Positions 26,238 through 34,710 of a stretch of 64,000 nucleotides of DNA are shown one piece after another (position 1 is the first letter of the stretch; each line of letters begins with the position of its first letter). This stretch comes from CAZYFH01 sp965249175 (GTDB lineage: Bacteria; Acidobacteriota; Vicinamibacteria; Vicinamibacterales; UBA8438), in the NCBI GenBank assembly GCA_965249175.1, contig OZ252227.1:3038001-3102000 (forward strand), read 5' to 3'. Made by a program: the position numbers and the translations under genes. The notes under the pieces were generated by a model, which saw only the letters and a program-made list of their open reading frames with translations, was not told the DNA's origin and ran no database searches.

Positions 26238-27666
26238 GAGGGTGAGCTAATCTTAGTTGAAAATTGAAACGGCTCCAGACCCTGTGGTGTGATGACGTTG
26301 CAAAAGACGGACATCACCCCACGAGAGAGAGGAGCCACGATGAGTGTCCTACGTGCTGTCAGGAAGCGCAAGAAAGTTCGCAAGCTGGGCTCGGTCAACA
26401 TCATTCACCGCGAGGCCTACGCGGATCTGGAGCTGGACGCGAAGGTGGAGCTGATCCGCTCGCTGGTGCCCCTGGGCCTGATGCATGTGCAGGAGTTGCT
26501 CGACCAGGAGGTGACGGCGCTGGCGAGCGAGCGCTACGTCCGGAAGGACGCGTCGGTCGGTGGACGCCGTCACGGCAGTAACCCTGGGACGGTGGGTCTC
26601 GCGGGGCAGCGCGTGCCGATTCGCGTGCCCCGGATTCGTCGCCTCGCAGGGAGCGAGATTCCGCTGCGGTCGTATGCGGCGTTGCATGACGACCGCGAGG
26701 TGGACGACGCGCTGCTGCGACGGGTGCTCTACGGGATCTCGTGCCGCAACTACGCGGCGGCCGCGGCGGCGATTCCCGGGGCGATCGGGCTGTCGAGTTC
26801 GACGGTGTCCCGGGGGTTCATCCAGGCCAGCGCGGCGCAGCTACGGGCGTTCCAGGAGCGGGACCTATCCGATGAGGACGTGGTGGCCGTGTTCCTGGAC
26901 GGCAAGACGTTCGCTGACGCGACGATGGTCATCGCGCTAGGCATCACGCTGTCTGGGGAGAAACGCTTCCTGGGCTTCGTCGAAACGGACACGGAGAACG
27001 CGACGGTGCTCACACCGTTCCTGCGGTCGTTGGTCGAGCGGGGCCTCGACCTCTCCCAGGGTGTGCTGGTCATCCTCGATGGCGGCAAGGGGCTCCGCAC
27101 GGCCGTCCGGAAGGCCTTCCGGGGCCGGGCCCTGGTCCAACGGTGCCAGTGGCACAAGCGCGAGAACGTGGTGAGCTACCTGGCCAAGCACGAGCAGGCG
27201 GTGTGGCGTCAGCGTCTCCAGCGAGCGTACAACCGGCCGGACTACGACGAGGCCCTCGGTGCGCTCGAGACGCTCCACGGCGAGTTGGACGAGCGGAACC
27301 AGTCGGCGGCTGACAGCTTGGCGGAAGGCCTGGACGAAACCCTGACGTGACATCGATTGGGCGTGTACGGAGTGCTGGGCCGGTCGCTGAAGACGACGAA
27401 CTGTCTGGAGTCGGTCAATGCGCTGGTCGAGGAACGCTGCGCGAAGGTAGATCACTGGCAGAGCTCGAGCCAACGCCACCGCTGGCTGGCGACCGCCCTC
27501 CTGGACATCGAACCGCGCTTACGAAGGGTGAGGGGCTACCGCCACCTTCCCACGCTTCGGGCCGCATTGAAGCGAGAACTGAAGATCGACACGACGACGT
27601 CGAAGAAGCAGGCCGCGTAAGCCATCGGGAGCCGTGGAGAGTTTCAACTAAGAATGGGCTTGACTC
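26238..27666 (+). mobile_element. IS256-family insertion sequence, copy B (1429 bp)
   Basis: The ends match copies A and C. An 8-bp target duplication CGACGACG flanks it (26230-26237 and 27667-27674), which is the signature of a simple transposition. It lies between the secY-like gene and a DUF2569 gene and interrupts no recognisable frame. Apart from a single-base difference from copy A in the ELD(V/A)KVE codon, I see near-complete identity, so the spread is recent. Confidence 0.96.
26340..27620 (+). CDS. IS256-family transposase with in-frame TGA (copy B)
   Basis: Same organisation as copy A. The start is ATG 26340, the first frame stops at TGA 27348-27350, and the same frame continues to 27620. 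The Asp pair lies before the stop and the Glu (TTNCLESVN) after it. Production of active enzyme would need read-through or help from an intact copy elsewhere. Confidence 0.9.
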
Positions 27667-27677
27667 CGACGACGATG

Positions 27678-28100
27678 TCACTTGCCAAACGTGTTGCTGA
27701 CTCGCACCGACGTCTGGAAATACCTCGTCCATACGGTCGCCCAGCCGAGCAAGACAATCACGATCCCTAGGAGGATCGGCAGTGCCTCGAGCAGTTCCTC
27801 ACTAGTCAACCGTGGCAGGCCGTCCCGAATCCTCTGAAATAGCACGCCATAGATGATGCGTGCAGTTAGCATGAGTGATGCGATCCACAGAGCGGCAATG
27901 TTCCACTGTGGCGCCCCAGCGGATTTCAAGAGAATGAGCACGAGTGGACTTGCGAGCAAGAGGAAGATCGCGAGCACAAGGCCAAGGGGATAATTGAACC
28001 AGCCCGACAGGCCCGCCGACACGAACAGCAGAACAGGGATCGAACCGATGATGTAGACCAATAGCCAACCCCGTATGCCCTCCACACTGGCTCCTTCCAT
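27678..28100 (-). CDS. DUF2569-like four-helix membrane protein
   Basis: This encodes 140 aa from ATG 28100 with GAAGGAG 8 bp upstream. It begins IRGWLLVYIIG, typical of the DUF2569 membrane family. Four hydrophobic segments lie at about residues 8-27, 36-57, 68-88 and 106-126. Function is unknown. Its leader contains repeat A, and its 3' end is only 3 bp from the target duplication of IS copy B. Confidence 0.7.
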   Translation of the reverse strand: MEGASVEGIRGWLLVYIIGSIPVLLFVSAGLSGWFNYPLGLVLAIFLLLASPLVLILLKSAGAPQWNIAALWIASLMLTARIIYGVLFQRIRDGLPRLTSEELLEALPILLGIVIVLLGWATVWTRYFQTSVRVSNTFGK

Positions 28101-28150
28101 TACAAACTCCTTCTCTAGGCGCCCGACGGGCGAGCACCACCTCGACTATA

Positions 28151-28290
28151 TGCAGGGGTCGTGCCAACAGAGAGACGTTAGCGCACCTGCTTCTTGCGCA
28201 GCGAGTTAGGGTGATTCAGAGCGGTAAGAGACGCGTGCCCGCACGGCCAGAACGGACACCGGGTGCCCATACGATGCACACTGGGTGTGC
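28151..28290. repeat. 140-bp intergenic repeat, copy A
   Basis: This segment resembles 32484-32623 over exactly the same length. My hand ungapped comparison gives about 92 of 140 identical bases. Fully conserved blocks include GTGCCAACAG, a nearly identical GGGTGCC-AT-CGATGCACACTG and AGTTAG. The end can form a hairpin (GCACAC-TGG-GTGTGC). Both copies sit between divergent genes. The remaining 313-bp gap (28101-28413) holds nothing else I recognise. Confidence 0.75.
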
Positions 28291-28413
28291 TTGGGGAGTG
28301 GAGGCGCGAACCGAGTACGGCTCACCCGTCGGAAGTGAGGGGTCGTGACCGAACCCGTCTCGCGCCCGCCTCGAGGCGCGCTGCCTGCGTCGCCATCCGG
28401 CTGGAGACACGCA

Positions 28414-29070
28414 ATGAACGATTTAGAAATCCAGGTAACCGGCGGTCTCTTCGTTGCAGCCGCAATCATGCTGTGGGTCGGCTGGACGCTGCTACCGGCC
28501 AAGATCGGAGCCTATTTCGTTCCACGGGATTTAGCTGCCGTGGGGACACGGAGACGACTCTGGATCTGGCTGTACCGCCTGCATCTGTTCGGCTACGTCG
28601 TGGCCGTGATGGCGTTCATCGCGCTCGCCACGCTTGCGGCTGGTTCAGCGGGCCGCATCATCGTGTGGCCCGCAGTCGGTGTGTTGGGCATCGCGCTGAT
28701 CATGACGGCGCTCGCGGCCGCCTTCTACTATCACTTCGGCGCGTGGGGCTCGATCGACATGGAGGGGCAGGACGAGGGGACTATCCGGGGATTCGTCGAC
28801 TCGCTCCGCGTCAGCACTGAGTACGTTACGTGCATCACCCGCTTCGGGCGCGTGTTTCTCGGTGTCGGACAGATCGTCCTGATGGTCGGCCTCCTGCTGC
28901 CGGACGCCATGTGGCCGATGTGGCTCGTCGGTGCCGGAGGCGTTTTGGGCCTCATTGGCATGGGGCTCACCATGGGATTGCCCGATGACCTGAGTCTCTA
29001 CCGCCCGGTGTTCCACCTGAACGCACTGTGGCTCGCGGCCATGGGAGTGGTGACCTTGACGCTCACGTGA
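28414..29070 (+). CDS. Polytopic membrane protein of unknown function
   Basis: This encodes 218 aa from ATG 28414, chosen because GGAG lies 7 bp upstream. Six hydrophobic segments are visible (about residues 8-27, 50-75, 80-105, 140-160, 165-186, 195-215). Charged loops include DMEGQDEGTIRGF. No family is recognised. It is followed 30 bp later by the damaged outer-membrane protein gene. Confidence 0.65.
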   Translation: MNDLEIQVTGGLFVAAAIMLWVGWTLLPAKIGAYFVPRDLAAVGTRRRLWIWLYRLHLFGYVVAVMAFIALATLAAGSAGRIIVWPAVGVLGIALIMTALAAAFYYHFGAWGSIDMEGQDEGTIRGFVDSLRVSTEYVTCITRFGRVFLGVGQIVLMVGLLLPDAMWPMWLVGAGGVLGLIGMGLTMGLPDDLSLYRPVFHLNALWLAAMGVVTLTLT

Positions 29071-29100
29071 CCGTCCGCGCCTGCACTACGATACTCCCCG

Positions 29101-29737
29101 ATGACGCCTCTGATCGCGGCCATCACAGCGCCGGTGCTCCTGCTGTCCGCGTCCGTTGTCGCGGCCGAGCTCCCCGGTGCACTCGACGTAGTCCTCGGCA
29201 ATCTCCGGCGGTCCAGTCAACACCGGCCGCCTCCGAGAATTCCGCGGTGACCATTACGGTGTTCTCCAACATCTCCGGGACCACAGAGGACGAATGGGTC
29301 GGCGCGGGCATTGTCGAGACACTCACCGCCAACTTCGAGCGCCTGCCCAGGGTGTCGGTCGTCGGAGGTCAAGCGGCGGCGGGTGCGCGGTGGGTCATCA
29401 GTGGCGCCTACCAGCGGCTCGACGAGCGCATGCGGATCACGGCGCGCGTCGTGGAGGTAGCGACCGGCGCGGTCGTGCACACGGCGATCGTTGATGGTCG
29501 GGTGGCGGAGCTCTTCGCGCTGCAAGACAGGCTCGCCGCCGATCTCAGGCAGGGGTTGATGGCCGGGATCGACGGAATCGCGATGCCTCGTACGGACAGC
29601 GCGCCGCGCGTGAGTGAGGCTGAGGCAGAGGCTGAGGCTGACCCAGCGGCAGCACCGCTGCGCGCCGAACCCGCCGCACCCGGACGCGGTGCCGGCGTCG
29701 CGGCACCCACCATCATCATCGATGGCGCCCCGGCGCC
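29101..29737 (+). pseudogene. Truncated, frameshifted paralogue of the outer-membrane protein N-terminus
   Basis: ATG 29101 opens a signal peptide (IAAITAPVLLLSASVVAAE), but that frame ends at a TGA at 29248-29250. A neighbouring frame carries VTITVFSNISGTTEDEWVGA to LFALQDRLAADLR, clearly like residues 48-165 of the protein at 5614-8523. Relative to that protein about 30 residues are missing before ARWVISGAYQRL. The gene is cut by a solo IS end at 29738, so the CBM9 and barrel parts are absent. It cannot make an outer-membrane barrel. Confidence 0.85.
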
Positions 29738-29880
29738 GAGTCAAGCCCATTCTTAGTTGAAACTCTCCACGGCTCCCGATGGCTTACGCGGCCTGCTTCT
29801 TCGACGTCGTCGTGTCGATCTTCAGTTCTCGCTTCAATGCGGCCCGAAGCGTGGGAAGGTGGCGGTAGCCCCTCACCCTT
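29738..29880 (-). mobile_element. Solo right end of the IS256-family element (143 bp)
   Basis: In reverse orientation this begins with the element's right terminus (GAGTCAAGCCC) and matches the copies down to the codons of VRGYRHLPTL, where it stops abruptly at 29880. The left 1286 bp of the element are absent. It joins two unrelated truncated genes, each missing the part next to the scar. A deletion with one break inside the IS explains this. Confidence 0.93.
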
Positions 29881-30815
29881 GTATTGGCCGCGATGTCCGT
29901 GGCGGAAGGCATGACGTCCGCTACCGTTTCCGCCATGCCCTGGCTCAACTGCATGATGTAGTAGTTCGGCATCTTCGCCCATTCTTGCGCCGTCCGGGCG
30001 GCCAGTCGATACGGTGTGTTGCCCTCCCAGTCCGCGCTCTTGAAATGGTAGTAGCCCCGAATAAAGTCATGAATGCCCTGGCTGGCGTGCCACATATTCT
30101 CGTTGGCGCCCCGAGTCGTGTAGTAACGCTGATAGTGCTTTCTGGGGGGGGTCAGTACCGCCAGATCATCGTAGATGCTCGGCCCGTCCGTGACAGGGGT
30201 TCGTGGGGGATCGTTCGCGGTATCGAAGGGCAACGCTGGTGAGCCGCCGAAGGGCGCGCTCATCATCACCACCGCGGGAAACACGTCCGGGCGGGTGACG
30301 GCACACCTGCCAGCGAGGGGCGAGCCCGCATCGTGACCGATCACGGCGGCGACGGATCGGTAGCCGAACGCCAGCACCAGGCCCAGGGCATCCCGCACCT
30401 TGTTGAGGGTGCGAAATGGCGCGAGATCCGTGTCGTAATCCGAGCTCCATCCGGTGGTGCGACCGTAGCCGCGCACATCGGGAGCGATCACGTGATGGCC
30501 GGCCTCTGCCAACGGCACCATCACGTTTCTCCAGCTGTAGGCCAGCTCTGGAAAGCCATGCAGCAGCAGCAAGGCAGGTCGATTGGGAGTCTCGAATCCC
30601 GCTTCCAGCACGTGCACACGCAATCCGTTGATGTTGTTGACGAATCGAGACCGGACGCCGTCGGGTAACCAAGCGGAGGGATAGGGGTCCAACTCGATGC
30701 CCGGGCCCGTGGGCTGAGCAGACACGCTGCGCGCAACCACAGAGGCTGCACCAAGCGGGGCCAACCCGAATGCGGAAAGTCCAAACATGATGTGTCGGCG
30801 CGAGTATTCGTTCAT
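29784..30815 (-). pseudogene. Truncated epoxide-hydrolase-like alpha/beta hydrolase fused to an IS transposase tail
   Basis: From ATG 30815 the frame has a secretion-like N-terminus (RRHIMFGLSAFGLAPLGAAS). It continues with LLLHGFPELAYSWRNVM, the oxyanion region, and VIGHDAGSPLAGR, where the central Asp is the nucleophile of epoxide hydrolase-type enzymes. The lid region follows. At 29881 the gene ends and the frame continues for 32 codons of IS transposase (VRGYRHLPTL to KKQAA). Roughly the last 100 residues, including the catalytic His, are missing. The chimera is probably inactive. Confidence 0.85.
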
Positions 30816-30824
30816 GGCTCGCGC

Positions 30825-31745
30825 ATGTTCACGCTTGTCGAGAGGATATGCAAGGCTGGTGGGGTGCGGAAGCCATCGGACCCGGGGCTGGTGGAGGCGG
30901 TTCTCGAGCACATCGCGACCGAGCTCGACGCCGGTATCGTCCGCGCGACGCGCGTGCACGGAGGCGACGTGGCGACCTCGTTCCGTCTCGAACTCGACGA
31001 CGGACGTCAGGTCTTCGCCAAGACCCACGCGTCGCCTCCGGCGCATCACTTCAGCACCGAGGCGGCTGGACTCGCCTGGATCCGCGGCACTCCCGGGATC
31101 GGCGTGCCGAAGGTGCTCGCGGTGTCGGACGTCCCGCCATTCCTGGTGCTCGAGTGGATCGCGGAGGGCGGCGCGGTTGCTGACACCGAGATCGCGCTCG
31201 GCCGCGGACTGGCCTCGCTCCATCGAGCTGGAGCACCGAGCTTCGGACGCGAGGACCGTCGCGCCACCGGCAGCCGTGGGCTGCCCAACGAGCCCCGTCC
31301 GACGTGGGCCGAGTTCTACGCGACCGAGCGACTCCTGCCTCTGGCCCGCCTGGCGAAGGACGGGCTGGCGTTGCAAGACCGCGCGATTCGAGGCCTCGAA
31401 GCCGTGGCCGGCCGGCTCCTCGAGCTGGGCGGCAAGCCGGAGCCACCGGCCCGCTTGCACGGCGACCTCTGGGCGGGCAACCGGTTGGTGGGAACCGATG
31501 GCCGCAACTGGCTGATCGACCCGGCCGCACACGGCAGTCATCGCGAGTTCGACCTCGCGATGATGCGACTCTTTGGTGGCTTCGGTGCCGAGTGCTTCGC
31601 AGCCTACGAGGAGGCCTTCCCGCTAGCCGAGGGGTGGCGGGACCGGGTGGCCCTGCACCAGTTGGCGCCTCTCGTCGTACACGCGATCAAGTTCGGGGGC
31701 GGCTACCCAGCGGCGGTCGAAGCAGCTTTGTCCGGATACGTCTGA
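30825..31745 (+). CDS. Fructosamine kinase family protein
   Basis: This encodes 306 aa from ATG 30825. The protein-kinase-like fold of the fructosamine-3-kinase family is clear: FRLELDDGRQVFAKTH with the ATP-binding Lys, FLVLEWI, and the catalytic/metal segment LHGDLWAGN with WLIDPAAHGSHREFDLAMM. Members phosphorylate ketosamines on glycated amines or proteins, which then break down. The start is 9 bp from the divergent hydrolase start, so they share a tiny promoter region. Length and motifs look intact. Confidence 0.88.
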   Translation: MFTLVERICKAGGVRKPSDPGLVEAVLEHIATELDAGIVRATRVHGGDVATSFRLELDDGRQVFAKTHASPPAHHFSTEAAGLAWIRGTPGIGVPKVLAVSDVPPFLVLEWIAEGGAVADTEIALGRGLASLHRAGAPSFGREDRRATGSRGLPNEPRPTWAEFYATERLLPLARLAKDGLALQDRAIRGLEAVAGRLLELGGKPEPPARLHGDLWAGNRLVGTDGRNWLIDPAAHGSHREFDLAMMRLFGGFGAECFAAYEEAFPLAEGWRDRVALHQLAPLVVHAIKFGGGYPAAVEAALSGYV

Positions 31746-31815
31746 CTCGTCATCTCCGGTGGCGGTGGAACTGCTGTACGGCAAGCGGCGACATGGTTGT
31801 TCGATTCCGGCCGCG

Positions 31816-32463
31816 TCAGAAATTGAAGCTGACTCCCACCGACATAGCGAATCCGGATAGATCATCGATGGCATCACCGCCTGTGCCGATATACATGGCT
31901 TCGATTGGAATCGACATCAGGCGGCCAATATCGAGGTCCACGCCACCACCCAGGCCAAAACCCATGCCGCTTTCTGTATGTCTCTCGGACGTTCTAAGTT
32001 CCTCCCGCACGTAGTAGATGTTCCCCTGAATGTATGGGATGACTCTCCTGCCTCCCGTCCTGCTCAACCCATAGAAGCGCAGACCAGGTCCCACGACACT
32101 AGGCGTCAATTCGATGGTGGGGAATGTCGGCGTTGTCCACCGATACACCCAGTATCGCACGTCGAGGTCGAGATCGATGCGCGGATTCAGCGAGTATCGG
32201 TAGTTGAGGATTGTCAGAGACGTGATCCCGTCAACGCCTACACCTAGATTCCCAAGCGCGATGACATCGGTTGACGGGTCAAGAACGCCGAGCTGAATAC
32301 CGATGTGATGCCTTTTCAGCTCGTGTGCCGGCAGGCCGGCATCGCCCGCGCTGGGCTGTGCGAGTGCTGGGGACGCAGTCATCCTCCCGAGACCGAGGCA
32401 GTGAGCGACAAGGAGTCGCGCACACGCACGGCCGATACGCCACGGCGTCCTTCTTTTTGGCAC
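31816..32463 (-). CDS. Outer-membrane beta-barrel protein of unknown function
   Basis: I place the start at GTG 32463 (about 215 aa), because this gives a signal peptide ending ASPALAQ. A longer frame to 32532 runs into repeat B. The mature protein has alternating strands (IDLDLDVRYWVYRW, VIPYIQGNIYYVRE, MGFGLGGGVDLDIG) and ends MSVGVSFNF with terminal Phe, like small OmpA/OmpX-type barrels. A ligand is not evident. The start codon is uncertain. Confidence 0.65.
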   Translation of the reverse strand: MPKRRTPWRIGRACARLLVAHCLGLGRMTASPALAQPSAGDAGLPAHELKRHHIGIQLGVLDPSTDVIALGNLGVGVDGITSLTILNYRYSLNPRIDLDLDVRYWVYRWTTPTFPTIELTPSVVGPGLRFYGLSRTGGRRVIPYIQGNIYYVREELRTSERHTESGMGFGLGGGVDLDIGRLMSIPIEAMYIGTGGDAIDDLSGFAMSVGVSFNF

Positions 32464-32483
32464 TCGCGAACCGATCTCGAACT

Positions 32484-32623
32484 TGCAGGGAGGGTGCCAA
32501 CAGACCTGCGTTCTCCCACGTTCTTCGTGCACAGCTAGTTAGCGTCCGACGCGTGAGGGAGGAAACGCGGGCCCGCTGGCCGGATCGGACATTGGGTGCC
32601 AATGCGATGCACACTGCGTGCGC
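32484..32623. repeat. 140-bp intergenic repeat, copy B
   Basis: This is the partner of 28151-28290, with the same length and conserved blocks (GTGCCAACAG, AGTTAG, CGATGCACACTG). The terminal hairpin is slightly imperfect (GCACAC-TGC-GTGCGC). It lies between the divergent outer-membrane protein and serine-hydrolase-like genes. Confidence 0.75.
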
Positions 32624-32664
32624 TGCGGAAGGCCGACAGTGAGATTGTGCTTGACTGCATAACG

Positions 32665-32679
32665 CTTTGCATTGCAAAG
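32665..32679. promoter_or_regulatory. 15-bp inverted repeat just upstream of the serine-hydrolase-like gene
   Basis: CTTTGCA-T-TGCAAAG is a perfect 7-bp inverted repeat with one central base. It ends 4 bp before ATG 32684, a position suited to an operator or to occluding the ribosome site. No Shine-Dalgarno sequence is otherwise obvious there. Confidence 0.45.
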
Positions 32680-32683
32680 TTGC

Positions 32684-33949
32684 ATGATGAATGACGCACC
32701 GAGTCGTCGCGGCCGCCTCCTTCGGTGCTCGCCAGCCGCGATCCTCATGCTGGCGACGCCGCTGCTTCCCGCCTGCACTGAAATATGCGACGCCGTCAAC
32801 TCGTGGAGCGCCTGTTACTCCGAGATACACGGCGGCGACGCCTCGGCGGTGCACTCGGAGATCGACGCGCCCCCAACGGCCGCGCACGCCAGTGCCGTGG
32901 AGCGAGCTCGCCCGCTCGTCCGCGCCCTGGTGGTCGAGGAGAACCTCCCCGGGCTGTCGCTCGCAGTGGGCATAGGCGGTGACATCGTCTGGGCCGAGGG
33001 GTTCGGCTGGGCGGATATCGACGAACGGCGCCTGGTGACGCCGACGACCCTGTTCCGCGTCGGGGGCGCGGCAATGCCGATGACCGCCATGGCCGTGGGC
33101 GTGCTCCACGAGCGTGGTCTCCTCGATCTCGACGCGCCTGTGCGCGACTACCTGCCCAGCTTCCCCGAAAAGGAGTGGTCCGTCACGACGCGCCAGCTCA
33201 TGGGTCACGTCGCCGGCGTGCGCCACCCCCCATTCGACGAAGAACTCTTGTATATGCGCACCCACTGCGAGAGCCCGCTCGACGGGCTGGAGCTCTTCGC
33301 TGACGATCCCCTGCGCTTCGCTCCCGGAACCCGGTATCTGTTCTCGAGCTACGGCTGGACGCTGGTGGGTGCCGTCGTCGAGGCGGCCGCGGGCGAGCGG
33401 TTTCTCGATTTCATGCAGCGGGAGGTCTACGACCCGTCGGACATGCGGGATACGGTGTTCGACGACGTCCTCCAGCCGGCGGCCCGGCGCACGCACTTCT
33501 ACTGGCCATTTGGCGGTGGTAACGCCGTCGAAGATGCCGCCGCCGGCGACAACTCGTGCATCCAGGGAGCGGGCGCACTGCTGTCGACGCCGTCCGACGT
33601 CGTCCGCTTCGGCCTCGCGACGCTCGACGGACGCCTCCTGCGCTCCGAGACGCTCGATATGTTGCGAACCCCGCTCCAGCTCGAGTCAGGCGAATCGACG
33701 GGGTACGGCCTCGGCTGGTTTGTCCGGTCCACCCCCCTCGGTCCGGAGGCGAAGACGACGACGGTATTCGGGCACAGCGGAACCTCGGTTGGTGGTTTCA
33801 CCTCGTTCATGACGCTGCCCGAGCACGGCATCGTCGTCGCGGTGACCACCAACGTCTCCTTGGCCGCGGCTCGCGTCCCGCAACGCTTCCTCGCCGAGAG
33901 TCTCCCCTCGCTCTCGCTACGACTCGCGGGCATTTTCGCCGGGGTCTAG
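32684..33949 (+). CDS. Class C beta-lactamase-like protein lacking the SxxK motif
   Basis: This encodes 421 aa from tandem ATGs at 32684. A lipoprotein-like N-terminus (MLATPLLPAC) suggests membrane anchoring. The fold is that of serine beta-lactamase-like hydrolases: GLSLAVGIGGDIVWAEGFG, TTLFRVG, RQLMGHVAGVRHP, FSSYGWTLVGAVVEAAAG, GLGWFV and FGHSGTSVGGF (HSG in place of KTG). At the nucleophile, where VGS-x-S-K is expected, the sequence is VGGAAMPMTAM, so Ser and Lys are both missing. The Tyr-x-Asn motif is also changed. It is probably a non-catalytic binder or a very divergent enzyme. A fragment of a paralogue lies at 36984-37072. Confidence 0.8.
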   Translation: MMNDAPSRRGRLLRCSPAAILMLATPLLPACTEICDAVNSWSACYSEIHGGDASAVHSEIDAPPTAAHASAVERARPLVRALVVEENLPGLSLAVGIGGDIVWAEGFGWADIDERRLVTPTTLFRVGGAAMPMTAMAVGVLHERGLLDLDAPVRDYLPSFPEKEWSVTTRQLMGHVAGVRHPPFDEELLYMRTHCESPLDGLELFADDPLRFAPGTRYLFSSYGWTLVGAVVEAAAGERFLDFMQREVYDPSDMRDTVFDDVLQPAARRTHFYWPFGGGNAVEDAAAGDNSCIQGAGALLSTPSDVVRFGLATLDGRLLRSETLDMLRTPLQLESGESTGYGLGWFVRSTPLGPEAKTTTVFGHSGTSVGGFTSFMTLPEHGIVVAVTTNVSLAAARVPQRFLAESLPSLSLRLAGIFAGV

Positions 33950-34005
33950 GGTAGTCCTCGTCGAGGGACACGACGCGGCGCGAACCGCCGAGGAGGATCC
34001 CCGGC

Positions 34006-34401
34006 TCAGCCGGGAGTCGAGAATCGACAACGTGGGCCAGATGCGCGTGCGAGTCGACGGTCTAGCGTCGCCAGGGGTAACCGGAGCGCTTCAGCGATGG
34101 CGACATGCCACGCGTCGTAGCTGGTCACGTCACTCCGCAGTTCCCAGACACGATCGGCGAACGGCTCGAACGGGAAAAGCTCGAGAGGGAGGCGGAGCAG
34201 ATCGCGCTGCGCGGCCGTCGCCTCAAGGCGACTCAGCTCTCGGGCCCGCTCCAATCGCCGCAAGACGTTCGTCGCCTCGGCGAGGACCAGGTGCGGCGCG
34301 CACAGATTCCCCTGCGCGATAACCGCCTCCGCCCACACTCCGCTCTTGCCTGCGTCGGTCGTGACGGCGACGAGCACCGATGCGTCGACGACCGCGCTCA
34401 T
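34006..34401 (-). CDS. PIN-domain toxin, VapC-like
   Basis: This encodes 131 aa from ATG 34401. PIN-domain acids are visible: D6 in AVVDASVLV, the E in VLAEATNVLRRL, and SYDAWHVAIAEAL plus TLDRRLARA near the end. These form the Mg-dependent ribonuclease site. The ATG overlaps the antitoxin stop as ATGA, so the pair is coupled. It probably cleaves RNA when the antitoxin is lost. Confidence 0.9.
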   Translation of the reverse strand: MSAVVDASVLVAVTTDAGKSGVWAEAVIAQGNLCAPHLVLAEATNVLRRLERARELSRLEATAAQRDLLRLPLELFPFEPFADRVWELRSDVTSYDAWHVAIAEALRLPLATLDRRLARASGPRCRFSTPG

Positions 34402-34634
34402 CGCAGGTCGGCGTCCCGGTGAGACAGGATTTTCCGCACGGGCAGGCGGCGACCAGTCATGTCCTTGCGCTCGCGTACGGAATCGAGCCACGCGTCCACG
34501 GAGGGTCGTGAGGTCAGCCGTTCGAGCTCCTGGCGGAGATACTCCTGCATGGATTGTCGCTGCCGAGCCGCCCGCGCCGCGAGTTCGTCGCGGACGTCGT
34601 CCGGCACGTCCCGAATCGTGATCTGCACACTCAT
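34398..34634 (-). CDS. Ribbon-helix-helix antitoxin, FitA/VapB-like
   Basis: This encodes 78 aa from ATG 34634. The N-terminus VQITIRDVPDDVRDELAARA is a ribbon-helix-helix DNA-binding segment, followed by QSMQEYLRQELERL. The C-terminal tail is expected to wrap the PIN toxin encoded next. A 14-codon in-frame extension to 34676 is rejected because MSVQITI is the family start. It likely represses its own operon. Confidence 0.87.
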   Translation of the reverse strand: MSVQITIRDVPDDVRDELAARAARQRQSMQEYLRQELERLTSRPSVDAWLDSVRERKDMTGRRLPVRKILSHRDADLR

Positions 34635-34710
34635 GACATCACTATGACAGCACAGACTGCATTCCGAAAGTTGCAATAAAGAGATCGGGAACCCACCAAG
34701 CAGACTGACG

